Of a DNA stretch of 64,000 nucleotides, positions 19,527 through 28,914 are shown piece after piece; the stretch's first letter is position 1, and the number at the start of each line of letters is the position of its first letter. Source of the stretch: JADKIH01 sp031417395 (GTDB lineage: Bacteria > Bacteroidota > Bacteroidia > AKYH767-A > 2013-40CM-41-45); assembly GCA_031417395.1 (NCBI GenBank), contig JANOVM010000039.1:1-64000 (forward strand). The letters run 5' to 3'. The notes under the pieces were generated by a model that was not told where the DNA came from, ran no database searches, and saw only the letters and a program-made list of their open reading frames with translations. A program made the position numbers and the translations under genes.

Positions 19527-20501
19527 TCAGCTTTCGCGATTCATTAGTTGTTTCGCCAGACTAAGGATGGCCTCTTTGCGTGATGTTTCAGCACCCGCTT
19601 TTTCCAGTTCACTTAAAGCCAGATTGAAATAATAATCTTTTTTCTCCAGTGCACTTTTTTTAACGTCAAGTTTTTCAAATATGGAAACAATTGCTTCAAT
19701 TTTATTTGCCGGATTATGTTCTGCCGGATTGAGCCATCGATTCAATTCAGATTTTGTTTTACCCTCGGATGTTTGAAGTGCTTTCAGTAGCAGATAGGTT
19801 TTTTTATTTGCCAAAATGTCGCCGCCAACCTGTTTGCCAAACTTGTCGGCATCACCGTAAACATCGAGAATGTCGTCGTGCAATTGAAAAGCAATACCCA
19901 GGTTTTTGCCGAAAGCATACATGTGCAAAGAGTCGTCATTGGAAGCGCCTGCGCAGAGTGCTCCAATGGAGCAGGAACATCCAAGGAGTGAAGCAGTCTT
20001 CAGAGAATTCATCGTAAAATAATCATCAATTGTTATGGAATCATCGTTTTCAAAATCCATATCCATTTGCTGGCCTTCACAAACATGTAATGCCGTTTGC
20101 AGAAAGCTATCCATAACTTTTCCTGTAAATTCATTTTTCACGTTCATCAAGAGTTTACAGGAAAGTACAAACATAGCATCACCGGAAAGAATAGCGATAT
20201 TTGAATTCCATTTTTTGTGAACGGTTTCCCTGGAGCGGCGAAGGGGAGCCTTGTCCATGATGTCGTCGTGCATAAGCGTGAAGTTGTGAAAGACTTCAAT
20301 GCCAAGTGCAGGTTGTAAGGCTTCTTCTGCATTGCCGCCAAAAAGTTCATTGCTCATCAATAAGATAACCGGACGCATCCTTTTTCCTCCAAGGCTGATC
20401 ATATATCGTATTGGCTCATAAAGTTGTACAGGGTGACTGCCAAGTTCGAGCTTTGAGAGACCGTCTTCTATAATTTTCCGGAAATGACTTTCAGAATGCA
20501 T
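19527..20501 (-). CDS. Polyprenyl (farnesyl/geranylgeranyl-type) diphosphate synthase
   Basis: 324 residues from ATG 20501; the frame is open 12 codons further upstream. It condenses isopentenyl diphosphate with allylic diphosphates to make longer prenyl chains. Both Asp-rich motifs are intact: DDIMD at residues 79-83 (first DDxxD, followed by RRSRETVHKKW) and DDILD at 209-213. The GGKRMRP substrate-binding motif is at 38-44. Chain length cannot be assigned safely, but the product could serve the menaquinone side chain or an undecaprenyl-type carrier. It starts 53 bp downstream of the epimerase gene on the same strand, so it is probably in one transcript with the sugar-nucleotide genes. Confidence 0.93.
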   Translation of the reverse strand: MHSESHFRKIIEDGLSKLELGSHPVQLYEPIRYMISLGGKRMRPVILLMSNELFGGNAEEALQPALGIEVFHNFTLMHDDIMDKAPLRRSRETVHKKWNSNIAILSGDAMFVLSCKLLMNVKNEFTGKVMDSFLQTALHVCEGQQMDMDFENDDSITIDDYFTMNSLKTASLLGCSCSIGALCAGASNDDSLHMYAFGKNLGIAFQLHDDILDVYGDADKFGKQVGGDILANKKTYLLLKALQTSEGKTKSELNRWLNPAEHNPANKIEAIVSIFEKLDVKKSALEKKDYYFNLALSELEKAGAETSRKEAILSLAKQLMNRES

Positions 20502-20554
20502 GTTGTAAACATACAATCCAAATGGGGAATAAACCAAATTGGATTTGCAAAAAT

Positions 20555-21496
20555 TTAAATAAGAACGTACTCGCAGTTTTTTATGACTTTGCGGAGACCT
20601 TCTTCCAACGTTGTAAAATCGTGCTGAAGCAACTGTTTCATTTTTGTTACATCGGGTTTACGACGCGTCATATCTCCTTCTTTTAAAGAAGGAAGATGAA
20701 TAATTTTTGAGTTAGAGTTTGTAATCTTTTTAATAATGTTTGCCAGCTCGAGCATCGATATTTCATTGTCTGTACCTATGTTTGCAACATCATTCACAAG
20801 AAGATTGTTGTACAAAGCATTTGTAGTAGCATCCAGGTGGTCATCAATGTAGCAAAAAGTCCTTCGCTGACTGCCATCACCGTAAATAGTAATATCTTTT
20901 TCCTTTATTGCTGCTGCAAGAAATTTTGAAATGACGAAATCAGTACTTTGTTTTGGTCCGTAGGTATTGAACAAACGAAAAATAGTAAAGTCAAGGTCGT
21001 ATTCCCGTTTAAAGGATCGCAAATACGCTTCGCCAACGTTTTTCACAATAGCATACGGCAGACGGGAATTCAGTGGAGTAGTATGTTCGTTTTGCGGGTA
21101 TTCTACAGGCTCTCCATAAACCTCTGAAGAAGAAGTGTAGAAAACACGTTTCACCCCTGTGTTTTTAGATAGATTAAGAATTTGGCTAATACCCATAATG
21201 TCAATCAAAACCATTACAGGGTTTGCTAAAGTCCTTTTCACACCTACTACTGCTGCATAATGAAATACATAATCAAAACGGTAAGCATGGAAGATGCTTG
21301 AAATATCCATGAGGTTATTGGCATCCGCTTTTATGAATTTTACATTCTGATGAACAGATTTTGGCACCTTGCTGAATACTCCCGTTAAGAGATTGTCAAC
21401 AATGACAATGTAATTATCAGGGTCTCTTGCAAGGCGCTCTGCCAAACTGCTTCCAATGAAGCCCGCGCCACCGGTGATTAGTATCTTTCTTTTCAT
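20555..21496 (-). CDS. NAD-dependent nucleotide-sugar epimerase/dehydratase
   Basis: 313 residues, extended short-chain dehydrogenase/reductase. The Rossmann motif GGAGFIG is at residues 9-15, the catalytic TSSSEVYG at 121-128, and the Y148-xxx-K152 pair in LPYAIVKN. FRLFNTYGPKQ and RTFCYIDDHLDAT are typical of the UDP-glucuronate decarboxylase and dTDP-glucose dehydratase group. The exact sugar is uncertain. It sits between rfbA and the prenyl synthase, so it probably feeds surface polysaccharide or LPS synthesis. Confidence 0.87.
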   Translation of the reverse strand: MKRKILITGGAGFIGSSLAERLARDPDNYIVIVDNLLTGVFSKVPKSVHQNVKFIKADANNLMDISSIFHAYRFDYVFHYAAVVGVKRTLANPVMVLIDIMGISQILNLSKNTGVKRVFYTSSSEVYGEPVEYPQNEHTTPLNSRLPYAIVKNVGEAYLRSFKREYDLDFTIFRLFNTYGPKQSTDFVISKFLAAAIKEKDITIYGDGSQRRTFCYIDDHLDATTNALYNNLLVNDVANIGTDNEISMLELANIIKKITNSNSKIIHLPSLKEGDMTRRKPDVTKMKQLLQHDFTTLEEGLRKVIKNCEYVLI

Positions 21497-21632
21497 GAAT
21501 TAATTATTGACGGAGAATACTCAAAGCTTTTAATGCTGAAAACATCTTTTTCAAGATCAATTTACGAAACATTCAGCAATAATATTCTTAAACTAGATCT
21601 TAACGTCAGAAGTTGCATAAAAAGTTAAATTT

Positions 21633-22502
21633 TCAATGATATCGTTCCGAAAGAGATAAAAGGTATTTGCCATAACCACTTTTAATCAGGGGTTCGGCCA
21701 GCTTTTTCAATTGTTCTAAAGTAATGTATTTCATGCGGTAAGCTATTTCTTCAATACAGCCTATCTTCAGACCTTGTCGCTCTTCAATGACTTGTACAAA
21801 CTGTCCTGCCTGCATTAGGGAAGCAAACGTACCTGTGTCAAGCCAGGCAGTCCCAATATCAAGAATACCAACCTTAAGTTTTCCCTGTCTTAAGTATTCT
21901 CTGTTTACATCGGTAATTTCATATTCTCCACGGGCACTTGGCTTCAGGTTTTTAGCAATTTCAATTACTGAGTTATCGTAAAAGTATAAGCCCGGGACAG
22001 CAAAATTAGATTTCGGTTTTTCCGGTTTTTCTTCAATACTGATAACCTTATTGTTCCTGTCAAATTCAACAACACCATAACGTTCCGGATCGCTTACGTG
22101 ATAGGCGAAAACAATGCCTCCATCGGGATCGACGTTGCTGTTTAAAAGCTGCTGCAGACCTGTGCCGTAGAAAATATTATCACCAAGGATGAGTGCAACT
22201 TTATCTTTACCTATAAATTTATCACCTATTACAAATGCCTGAGCAAGTCCGTTAGGAATTTCCTGCTCAGCATAAATAAATGAACAACCCAGATTCTTTC
22301 CGTCGCCAAGAAGCCGGCGAAAATGCGGCAGGTCCTGTGGTGTGGAAATTATAAGTATTTCATTTATGCCGGCCATCATCAGAACAGACAATGGATAATA
22401 AATCATCGGCTTATCAAAAACGGGCATGAGTTGTTTACTCATGGCTAATGTAAGCGGATGCAAACGTGTGCCGGAACCTCCGGCGAGAATAATTCCTTTC
22501 AT
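21633..22502 (-). CDS. rfbA: Glucose-1-phosphate thymidylyltransferase
   Basis: 289 residues, the usual family length. It makes dTDP-glucose from dTTP and glucose-1-phosphate, the first step of dTDP-rhamnose and related deoxysugar pathways. The nucleotide-binding signature GGSGTRLHPLT is at the N-terminus, followed by SKQLMPVFDKPMIYYPLS; also GDNIFYG, EEKPEKPKSN and the AWLDTGTFASLMQA motif. It starts 3 bp after the RND transporter stop codon, indicating translational coupling. The rfbB, rfbC and rfbD partners are not adjacent; only the epimerase gene follows, after a 136-bp gap. Confidence 0.95.
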   Translation of the reverse strand: MKGIILAGGSGTRLHPLTLAMSKQLMPVFDKPMIYYPLSVLMMAGINEILIISTPQDLPHFRRLLGDGKNLGCSFIYAEQEIPNGLAQAFVIGDKFIGKDKVALILGDNIFYGTGLQQLLNSNVDPDGGIVFAYHVSDPERYGVVEFDRNNKVISIEEKPEKPKSNFAVPGLYFYDNSVIEIAKNLKPSARGEYEITDVNREYLRQGKLKVGILDIGTAWLDTGTFASLMQAGQFVQVIEERQGLKIGCIEEIAYRMKYITLEQLKKLAEPLIKSGYGKYLLSLSERYH

Positions 22503-22505
22503 TTA

Positions 22506-24911
22506 TTAAACTGTGTTTTCAGGATTAGGAATTTTTTTTATTTCAATATCACCGAGTTCAACATCTTCGTCTTCATCGAAGATCTGAATAAGCGGTTCTT
22601 TGAAGAAAGCACGCGTAATAATGCGTTTCTCCAGGGATAATAGTAACGAAGGAAGAAAAATAAGGTTGCTGAACATGGCAATAAGAAGCGTAATGGAAAT
22701 CAATACACCAAGAGCGGATGTACCGCCGAAGCTGGAAGCGGTAAATATGAAAAATCCCGAATAAAGAATAACAGCTGTATATACCATGCTTGGCCCCGTT
22801 TCAAAAATTACCTTGGAGACAGTTTTGGAAATACTTCCTGCATGTTTACGAAGTTCCTGACGATAACGCGTAAGGAAATACATGGTTCCGTCACTGGCAA
22901 TTCCAAAAGCAATACTAAAAATAAGAATAGTCGATGGCTTCAAAGCTATATCGAAATAACCCATCATGGCAGCTGTTAAAAGTAATGGCGACATGCTTGG
23001 AATGAGCGCAATTATAACCATGCGGAAGGACATGAAAAGAAAAAACATTACTGTGCCAATTAATAGTATGGCAAGCATTACACTTTCTTTCAGGTTAAGC
23101 AGAAGGTAATCGTTATTTTTAAGGAAGATGATGGAGTTTCCCGTCATTTTTACATCGTAATCGGAAGCAGGAAATATACTATCAATGCGGGGGCGGATTT
23201 CAGCCAGGAGCTTTTTCATTTTTATGGATCCGATATCGGCAACCTGGAAACTGATACGCGTAACCTGTTTTGTACTGTCAATAATGGAACGAAACATCTT
23301 CTCATTTCCTTTTGCATCGTTGGCATAGCCAGACAATCGACTTAATTCTTCAGCAGTAGGAACGATATAGTATTTAGGATCGTTGTCCTGAAGTCCCTGG
23401 TATGAAAATTTAATCAACTCAGCAATGGAAACCGGCTCGCTGAACTCTTTGTAACCGGCCATAACTTTTTGTACACGATTAATTTTATAAAGGGTTTTTA
23501 AATCAACTGCTCCCTTGGCTTTCCTGGTATCAACAGTAATCTCAAACGGCAATACACCGCGGAAGTTTGATTCAAAAAATTTCAAGTCGGTATAAATAAT
23601 ATCTTTTTTAGGCAGATCATCCACGACATAACCAATGGATTTTATTCGCATCATTCCGAAAATACTGACGATGATTGTAATTATTACTATGGTGTAAATC
23701 CTGATTCTGTATGCATGCACCCAATGGTCAATTTTATAGAGTAGGAAATTAAGTGATTTACGCTCCAGGTGCTGAATTTGCCGGTTAGTAGGAGGGGGCA
23801 GATAACTGAAAACAACAGGAATAAAGACCAGTGAAATCAGGAAAGTGAGCATTACATTGATTGCAGTAATAATACCGAATTCAATAAGAACATCACTATG
23901 AGTAAAAGAAAATACCAGAAAGCCAAAAGCCGTTGTAACATTGGCAAAGAAAGTTGAAACACCTATGCGGTAAATGGAACGTGCAAGGGCTTTTACTTTG
24001 TTCCCGTGTTTGGCATATTCCTGCTGGTATTTATTAAGTAATAAAATACAATTCGGTATGCCTATTACAATGATGATAGGCGCGATAAGGCTAGTAAGAA
24101 TGGTAATCTTGAAGCCAAACATTTCCAGAGTGCCAAACGACCAGATTACTCCTAAGATTACTACGATCATTGGGAAAAGTACAGCGTAAAAACTTCGGAA
24201 GAAGATGAAAAGAATCAATGCTGTTACCAGTAGTGCTAGAAAGAGAAACATCTTCATTTCAGAAAGTATCTTCTGGGATACTGCCGTTCGGATGTAAGGT
24301 AAGCCGGAGTAATGAAGAGCGATGTTGTTATTCTTAGCAAAGCGCTCACTCATTTCTTTTATCTGACCAACGATTTCTATCCGGCCCTTCGTATTAATTT
24401 TCTTAGGATCGAAGGTGATTGCCATAACGGTGGCTTTCGTAGTATCGTTATAAATCAATCCATCGTAAAATGGTAAAGCGCTAAGTTCGTTTCGAAGGCT
24501 GTCGACTTGTATTTGTGAAACCGGGCGACTTTCGAGTAACGGTTTAAAATCAAGCTTGTGCTGACTATCGTTACGTATCACCCTGAAAGCGCGGGCAACA
24601 GAAACAACCTCCTGAATTCCTTCGATTTTTTTTATCTCATTGGTGAGGTCATACCAGTCGGCAAAAACAGGCTGCTTCCACAAACGCTCATCCTTGAACC
24701 CAATAACCATAACGGTTCCGTCTTCGCCGAATTTTTCTTTGAACTTAAGGTATTCTGAGAAAGTAGAATCGGAAGGAGGAAGGATTCGCGCAGCTTCATA
24801 GCTAAGTTTTACCCTGGAGGCAAAAAAAGCCATTACACCTGTCACTAAAATTAATACGGCAAGTGTGGCAATTTTATTTCGAAGAATTATTCGCGCGAGA
24901 GCTTCAAGCAT
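22506..24911 (-). CDS. RND/MMPL family transporter
   Basis: 801 residues with the classic two-fold layout: TM1 near residues 15-31 (LAVLILVTGVMAFFAS), a large periplasmic loop, five clustered TM helices (about 215-370, with APIIIVIGIPNCILLL), TM7 near 400, a second periplasmic loop, and five more helices (about 620-765, with FGIASDGTMYFLTRYRQEL). The charged C-terminal tail is rich in D and E. Relatives move lipids or hydrophobic molecules using proton motive force. No membrane-fusion or outer-membrane partner is next to it. The 3-bp gap to rfbA suggests a lipid or glycolipid export role, but this is inference. Confidence 0.88.
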   Translation of the reverse strand: MLEALARIILRNKIATLAVLILVTGVMAFFASRVKLSYEAARILPPSDSTFSEYLKFKEKFGEDGTVMVIGFKDERLWKQPVFADWYDLTNEIKKIEGIQEVVSVARAFRVIRNDSQHKLDFKPLLESRPVSQIQVDSLRNELSALPFYDGLIYNDTTKATVMAITFDPKKINTKGRIEIVGQIKEMSERFAKNNNIALHYSGLPYIRTAVSQKILSEMKMFLFLALLVTALILFIFFRSFYAVLFPMIVVILGVIWSFGTLEMFGFKITILTSLIAPIIIVIGIPNCILLLNKYQQEYAKHGNKVKALARSIYRIGVSTFFANVTTAFGFLVFSFTHSDVLIEFGIITAINVMLTFLISLVFIPVVFSYLPPPTNRQIQHLERKSLNFLLYKIDHWVHAYRIRIYTIVIITIIVSIFGMMRIKSIGYVVDDLPKKDIIYTDLKFFESNFRGVLPFEITVDTRKAKGAVDLKTLYKINRVQKVMAGYKEFSEPVSIAELIKFSYQGLQDNDPKYYIVPTAEELSRLSGYANDAKGNEKMFRSIIDSTKQVTRISFQVADIGSIKMKKLLAEIRPRIDSIFPASDYDVKMTGNSIIFLKNNDYLLLNLKESVMLAILLIGTVMFFLFMSFRMVIIALIPSMSPLLLTAAMMGYFDIALKPSTILIFSIAFGIASDGTMYFLTRYRQELRKHAGSISKTVSKVIFETGPSMVYTAVILYSGFFIFTASSFGGTSALGVLISITLLIAMFSNLIFLPSLLLSLEKRIITRAFFKEPLIQIFDEDEDVELGDIEIKKIPNPENTV

Positions 24912-25026
24912 AGAGCCCTAAAATACAATTTTACTATTAGTCAGAGCAGAGAATATTGCTCGTTTTTGAGCCAAAAAGTGAATCCGGCCTTTTTTACAAA
25001 AGGAATCACAGGTATTAAATTGGTAT

Positions 25027-25836
25027 TTAAAGAGCAATTTGATAGCCAATAGAAAAGAGCCACTCTAAACAAAAGAAACTATGATTGGCTTTTGAATCTC
25101 CGACTGAAAGCACATCCAGATAATTTGCATAAACACCTTTAAATCCTGTTTCAGCGATAAGGTGTTTTCTGAATTGATAGTGTATGCCAAGGTCAAGTCC
25201 GGAAACATAACCTGCTACATGGTAGTTATTATTTTGATTTACGTTGAATAGGGCAACTTCACTTTGAGGAATTACTATTCCTGCTCCCGGTTTTAAAGTA
25301 TATGAAAAGACATTGCTTCCTGACGGGCTATGATAAAATTCGATTTTATAAACGAGACTCAACATTAAAAAATTAGCACCATTGGTATGCTCGAAACGAA
25401 CAAATTTTTCTGATAAAATAGTGTCTTTGTCTATATAGTTTTCGTGGATTTTACCTTTAACATGTGCAATCTGATTTTTAGTCATAATGTATTTGGCGTG
25501 ATCAAAACCAATTTCAATTCCGATTTTTGGATGACGGGCAAACGAATACCCAATTCTGTATATAAACTGTGGAATTGATATATTTGTATTAAAAGCCTTT
25601 TCAAACCTTGGTAAATCGTGAGCAGTCACATCATATATGGTAAAATTAAAATCATTGTTGGACACACTTTCAAAATGGAGATCACTGCGAGAAAACCAAT
25701 CTTTATTATATCCCCATAAAAAATAAAGTCGGCCTTTAGGTTTCTCTTCTATACTCTCAGCAGAATAAACTGAAACTGAACATGTGTTTAAACTAATTAG
25801 AGCGAAGAATATGACAACTGTTTTTTGTATATTCAT
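25027..25836 (-). CDS. Predicted outer-membrane beta-barrel protein
   Basis: 269 residues with an N-terminal signal peptide (VVIFFALISLNTCSVSVYSA). The rest alternates short amphipathic strands such as FIYRIGYSFA, IGIEIGFDHAKYI, FLMLSLVYKIEF and LIAETGFKGVYAN, and ends in an aromatic-containing strand (WLFSIGYQIAL), the pattern of a small outer-membrane barrel. I do not recognise a specific family. Monocistronic; the upstream neighbour is divergent. Confidence 0.6.
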   Translation of the reverse strand: MNIQKTVVIFFALISLNTCSVSVYSAESIEEKPKGRLYFLWGYNKDWFSRSDLHFESVSNNDFNFTIYDVTAHDLPRFEKAFNTNISIPQFIYRIGYSFARHPKIGIEIGFDHAKYIMTKNQIAHVKGKIHENYIDKDTILSEKFVRFEHTNGANFLMLSLVYKIEFYHSPSGSNVFSYTLKPGAGIVIPQSEVALFNVNQNNNYHVAGYVSGLDLGIHYQFRKHLIAETGFKGVYANYLDVLSVGDSKANHSFFCLEWLFSIGYQIAL

Positions 25837-26038
25837 GAGGGTGTAAAATTATGTATTTTTTTATGTTGTAAAGAAATATTAATCGTAATCAGGCATTGAA
25901 GTTTGGTTTTTAAAAAAACACTTTTGTTTCTGTTCTATCGTTTTAGTATTAATTTCGGGAGGTTTTTTCAAAAAGCACCATTGTTTAAAATTTGACTATC
26001 AATTAGCTTCTAAGTATATTGCCCTAATATTTACTCCG

Positions 26039-26908
26039 ATGAAAAAATATCAATTAAGTTGTTTATTTATTTTAATTATTTCATTATCAACATCTTGCAA
26101 AAAAGATGATGTCAATGATTCCCGGGCTCTTTTAGGTGAAAAGGCAGCTGTTATTTCAACTCCAACAATTATCACCAAACCGGTTTTGAGTATTACAGAT
26201 ACCACTGCAGAAAGTGGTGGAGTGATTTCATCCGATGGTGGTGATTCTATAATTGCCCGTGGCATTTGCTGGAGCACATCTTCGAATCCTACAATTGCGA
26301 ATTTTACAACTTCCGATAGCACTGGAACAGGCAGTTTCAACAGCAACCTTACCGGACTTAGTCCCGGAACCACTTATTATGTGAGGGCTTATGCTACAAA
26401 TAGTATTGGAACTGCTTACGGTCAGCAGGTAAGCTTTACAACATCTATCCTATTAACTATTGGAATGAACTACCGGGGTGGTATTATTTTTTATATTGAT
26501 TCTACCGGAATGCATGGTATTGTATGTGCAGCAGCAGATCAAAGTGTTTTAGCGGATTGGGGATGTCCCAACGTTGCAATTACAGGGGCTGATGCATCTG
26601 CTTTGGGTACAGGCAAACAAAACACTATTGATATACTGGCAACCTGCCCAACAGCAACAGCAGCAAATATTTGTGATACTTTAACCTTGAATGGTTATAA
26701 TGACTGGTTCCTGCCTTCCAAATCAGAGCTAAACCTTATGTACAGCAATCTTCATCTTTCAGGATTGGGCAATTTTGGAAACCTGGCATACTGGTCTTCT
26801 ACTGAAATGACTGCTTCTTTTGCATGGCAGGTAATTTTCAGCGGAGGTATTTTACAGGGAACAACAAAGAATAATTTAATTGCTGTTCGTGCTGCAAGAG
26901 AGTTCTGA
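26039..26908 (+). CDS. Lipoprotein with Ig/FN3-like and DUF1566-like domains
   Basis: 289 residues. The lipobox LSTSC (Cys about 20) is followed by KKDD. Residues about 45-135 form a domain common in Bacteroidetes surface proteins (GICWSTSSNPT, GLSPGTTYYVRAYATNSIGTAYGQ). Residues about 145-289 look like DUF1566/Lcl C-terminal: GGIIFYIDSTGMHGIV, YNDWFLPSKSELNLMY, YWSSTE, AVRAAREF. Probably an outer-membrane lipoprotein, possibly surface exposed. Function unknown. Confidence 0.8.
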   Translation: MKKYQLSCLFILIISLSTSCKKDDVNDSRALLGEKAAVISTPTIITKPVLSITDTTAESGGVISSDGGDSIIARGICWSTSSNPTIANFTTSDSTGTGSFNSNLTGLSPGTTYYVRAYATNSIGTAYGQQVSFTTSILLTIGMNYRGGIIFYIDSTGMHGIVCAAADQSVLADWGCPNVAITGADASALGTGKQNTIDILATCPTATAANICDTLTLNGYNDWFLPSKSELNLMYSNLHLSGLGNFGNLAYWSSTEMTASFAWQVIFSGGILQGTTKNNLIAVRAAREF

Positions 26909-27043
26909 TCACAATAGGAAAATATCCTTATCCGGTCATAGTTAAATACTATCATTTAATATGTTACAAATGCTGACCTTAAAATAATAGGTTCAATTAT
27001 TCATTTTATTTCTACATTTTTGTATTCTTAAATACACTATACC

Positions 27044-28237
27044 ATGTATGAAACGCTGAAGCCCGTTCTTATAAAAGAACTTGAGGAAATAAAAGCTGCA
27101 GGTCTGTTTAAAACAGAACGCATTATAAGTACGCCACAAGGTGCTGCCATCCGTGCCAATGGAAAAGATGTAATAAACTTTTGTGCCAATAATTATCTTG
27201 GACTTTCTTCTCATCCCAAGGTAATTGAAGCAGCAAAAAAAGCAATAGACACGCATGGTTATGGAATGTCGTCCGTCCGTTTTATTTGCGGTACGCAGGA
27301 TATTCATAAAGAACTGGAACAAAAAATCTCTAAGTTCTTAGGTACAGAAGACACTATACTCTATGCAGCAGCTTTTGATGCCAACGGTGGTGTGTTCGAG
27401 CCTTTGTTGAACGAACAGGATGCAATCATCAGTGATGAATTAAACCATGCTTCAATTATAGACGGAGTTCGCTTATGCAAAGCACAACGTTTTCGTTACA
27501 AGCATAACGATATGGGAGAACTCGAAAAAATACTGAAGGATACCCAACAACTTCGTCACCGCATGATTGTTACAGATGGTGTTTTCAGTATGGATGGAAC
27601 CATTGCCCAGCTGGATAAAATTGTTGAATTAGCCGACCGTTACAAAGCTCTTATTATGATTGATGAATGTCACGCTTCCGGCTTTATGGGTAAAACAGGA
27701 CGTGGTACTCATGAGTACAGAAATGTAATGGGTAAAATTGACATCATAACGGGCACGTTGGGAAAAGCGCTTGGCGGTGCCATGGGAGGATTTACAAGCG
27801 GTAAAAAAGAAATTGTAGAAATTCTTCGCCAGCGTTCACGGCCGTATCTTTTTTCAAATTCACTGGCGCCTTCCATTGTCGGAGCGTCTATTGCCGTAAT
27901 CGATATGCTCAGTGAGACAACTCAATTGCGTGATAAATTGTGGGAGAATACAAAATACTTTCGTGAGAAAATTACTGCTGCTGGATTTGACATCAAGCCC
28001 GGCGAACATCCTATCGTTCCGGTTATGCTGTACGAAGCAAAACTTGCACAGGAATTTGCAGCTCGTTTGCTCGATGAAGGTATTTATGTTATAGGTTTCT
28101 TTTATCCTGTAGTTGCCAAGGGCAATGCAAGAATCCGCGTGCAAATTTCTGCAGCCCATGAAAAGAAACATCTTGACCACGCAGTAAGCGCTTTTGAAAA
28201 AGTTGGAAGGGAATTGGGAGTTCTAAAGGAAATTTAA
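27044..28237 (+). CDS. kbl: Glycine C-acetyltransferase (2-amino-3-ketobutyrate CoA ligase)
   Basis: 397 residues, standard length. This PLP enzyme converts 2-amino-3-ketobutyrate plus CoA to glycine and acetyl-CoA in threonine breakdown. The Schiff-base lysine is K241 in TGTLGKALGGA, and DECHASG carries the Asp that contacts the PLP ring nitrogen. CANNYLGLSSHP, DELNHASIIDG and RSRPYLFSNSL are strong family motifs. The alpha-oxoamine synthase relatives (8-amino-7-oxononanoate, serine palmitoyl or ALA synthases) are less likely given these. The partner threonine dehydrogenase gene (tdh) is not adjacent. rnhA follows 5 bp downstream. Confidence 0.93.
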   Translation: MYETLKPVLIKELEEIKAAGLFKTERIISTPQGAAIRANGKDVINFCANNYLGLSSHPKVIEAAKKAIDTHGYGMSSVRFICGTQDIHKELEQKISKFLGTEDTILYAAAFDANGGVFEPLLNEQDAIISDELNHASIIDGVRLCKAQRFRYKHNDMGELEKILKDTQQLRHRMIVTDGVFSMDGTIAQLDKIVELADRYKALIMIDECHASGFMGKTGRGTHEYRNVMGKIDIITGTLGKALGGAMGGFTSGKKEIVEILRQRSRPYLFSNSLAPSIVGASIAVIDMLSETTQLRDKLWENTKYFREKITAAGFDIKPGEHPIVPVMLYEAKLAQEFAARLLDEGIYVIGFFYPVVAKGNARIRVQISAAHEKKHLDHAVSAFEKVGRELGVLKEI

Positions 28238-28242
28238 TAAAA

Positions 28243-28704
28243 TTGGTAACAATTTATACAGATGGAAGTGCCCGAGGAAACCCCGGTCCGGGAGGTTATG
28301 GTGTTGTGCTAATTTCCGGAAGTCACCGCAAAGAAATTTCTGAAGGCTACAGGCTTACTACAAATAATAGGATGGAGTTGTTAAGCGTAATCGTTGCACT
28401 CGAAGCATTAAAACAAAACGAAGCCACAGCGGTAGTGCATTCCGATTCAAAATATGTGGTAGATGCTGTAGAAAAGAAATGGGTTTTCGGATGGGAGAAG
28501 AAAAATTTTAGTGGAAAAAAAAATTCTGATTTATGGAGGCGCTTTCTTTTAATTTACAGAAAACACAAGGTTCGTTTTGTCTGGGTAAAAGGACATGCCG
28601 AAACCAAAGAAAACAATCGGTGCGACGAATTGGCTGTACAAGCTTCTTTTAATCCTGAACTAAAAATTGACAGCTGGTATGAGCTTAATGGAAAGGTCAA
28701 TTAA
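28243..28704 (+). CDS. rnhA: Ribonuclease HI
   Basis: 153 residues. It degrades the RNA strand of RNA-DNA hybrids. All four catalytic carboxylates are visible: D7 (YTDGS), E45 (NRMELL), D68 (HSDSKYV) and D128 (NRCDELA), with H118 in VKGHAE. The start is a TTG at 28243; it gives the normal family N-terminus (VTIYTDGSARGNPGPGGYG), and no ATG or GTG is available upstream before the kbl stop. The 5-bp gap to kbl implies cotranscription. Confidence 0.94.
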   Translation: MVTIYTDGSARGNPGPGGYGVVLISGSHRKEISEGYRLTTNNRMELLSVIVALEALKQNEATAVVHSDSKYVVDAVEKKWVFGWEKKNFSGKKNSDLWRRFLLIYRKHKVRFVWVKGHAETKENNRCDELAVQASFNPELKIDSWYELNGKVN

Positions 28705-28837
28705 AAGTCAATTTTCTTTTTTGATTAATCCGTGATTTACATTTCCGTTTTTCAAAAAAATAGGATAAAAAGTAAATCTATCTAAAGACGAAATAATTTT
28801 CCAATGGGTTGTACCAACATTGTTAAAGTTTGTTAAC

Positions 28838-28867
28838 TTGATCTTTTTTTCCGGCGAACTATATTTT
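28838..28867 (+). promoter_or_regulatory. Promoter of the 28915 T9SS gene
   Basis: TTG at 28838-28840, a 19-bp spacer and TATATTTT at 28860-28867, one mismatch from TAnnTTTG. The predicted leader is about 40 nt. Confidence 0.45.
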
Positions 28868-28914
28868 TATGTCAAAACATTATTAAATTTGATTTTAATG
28901 TAAAGTCCGCTACT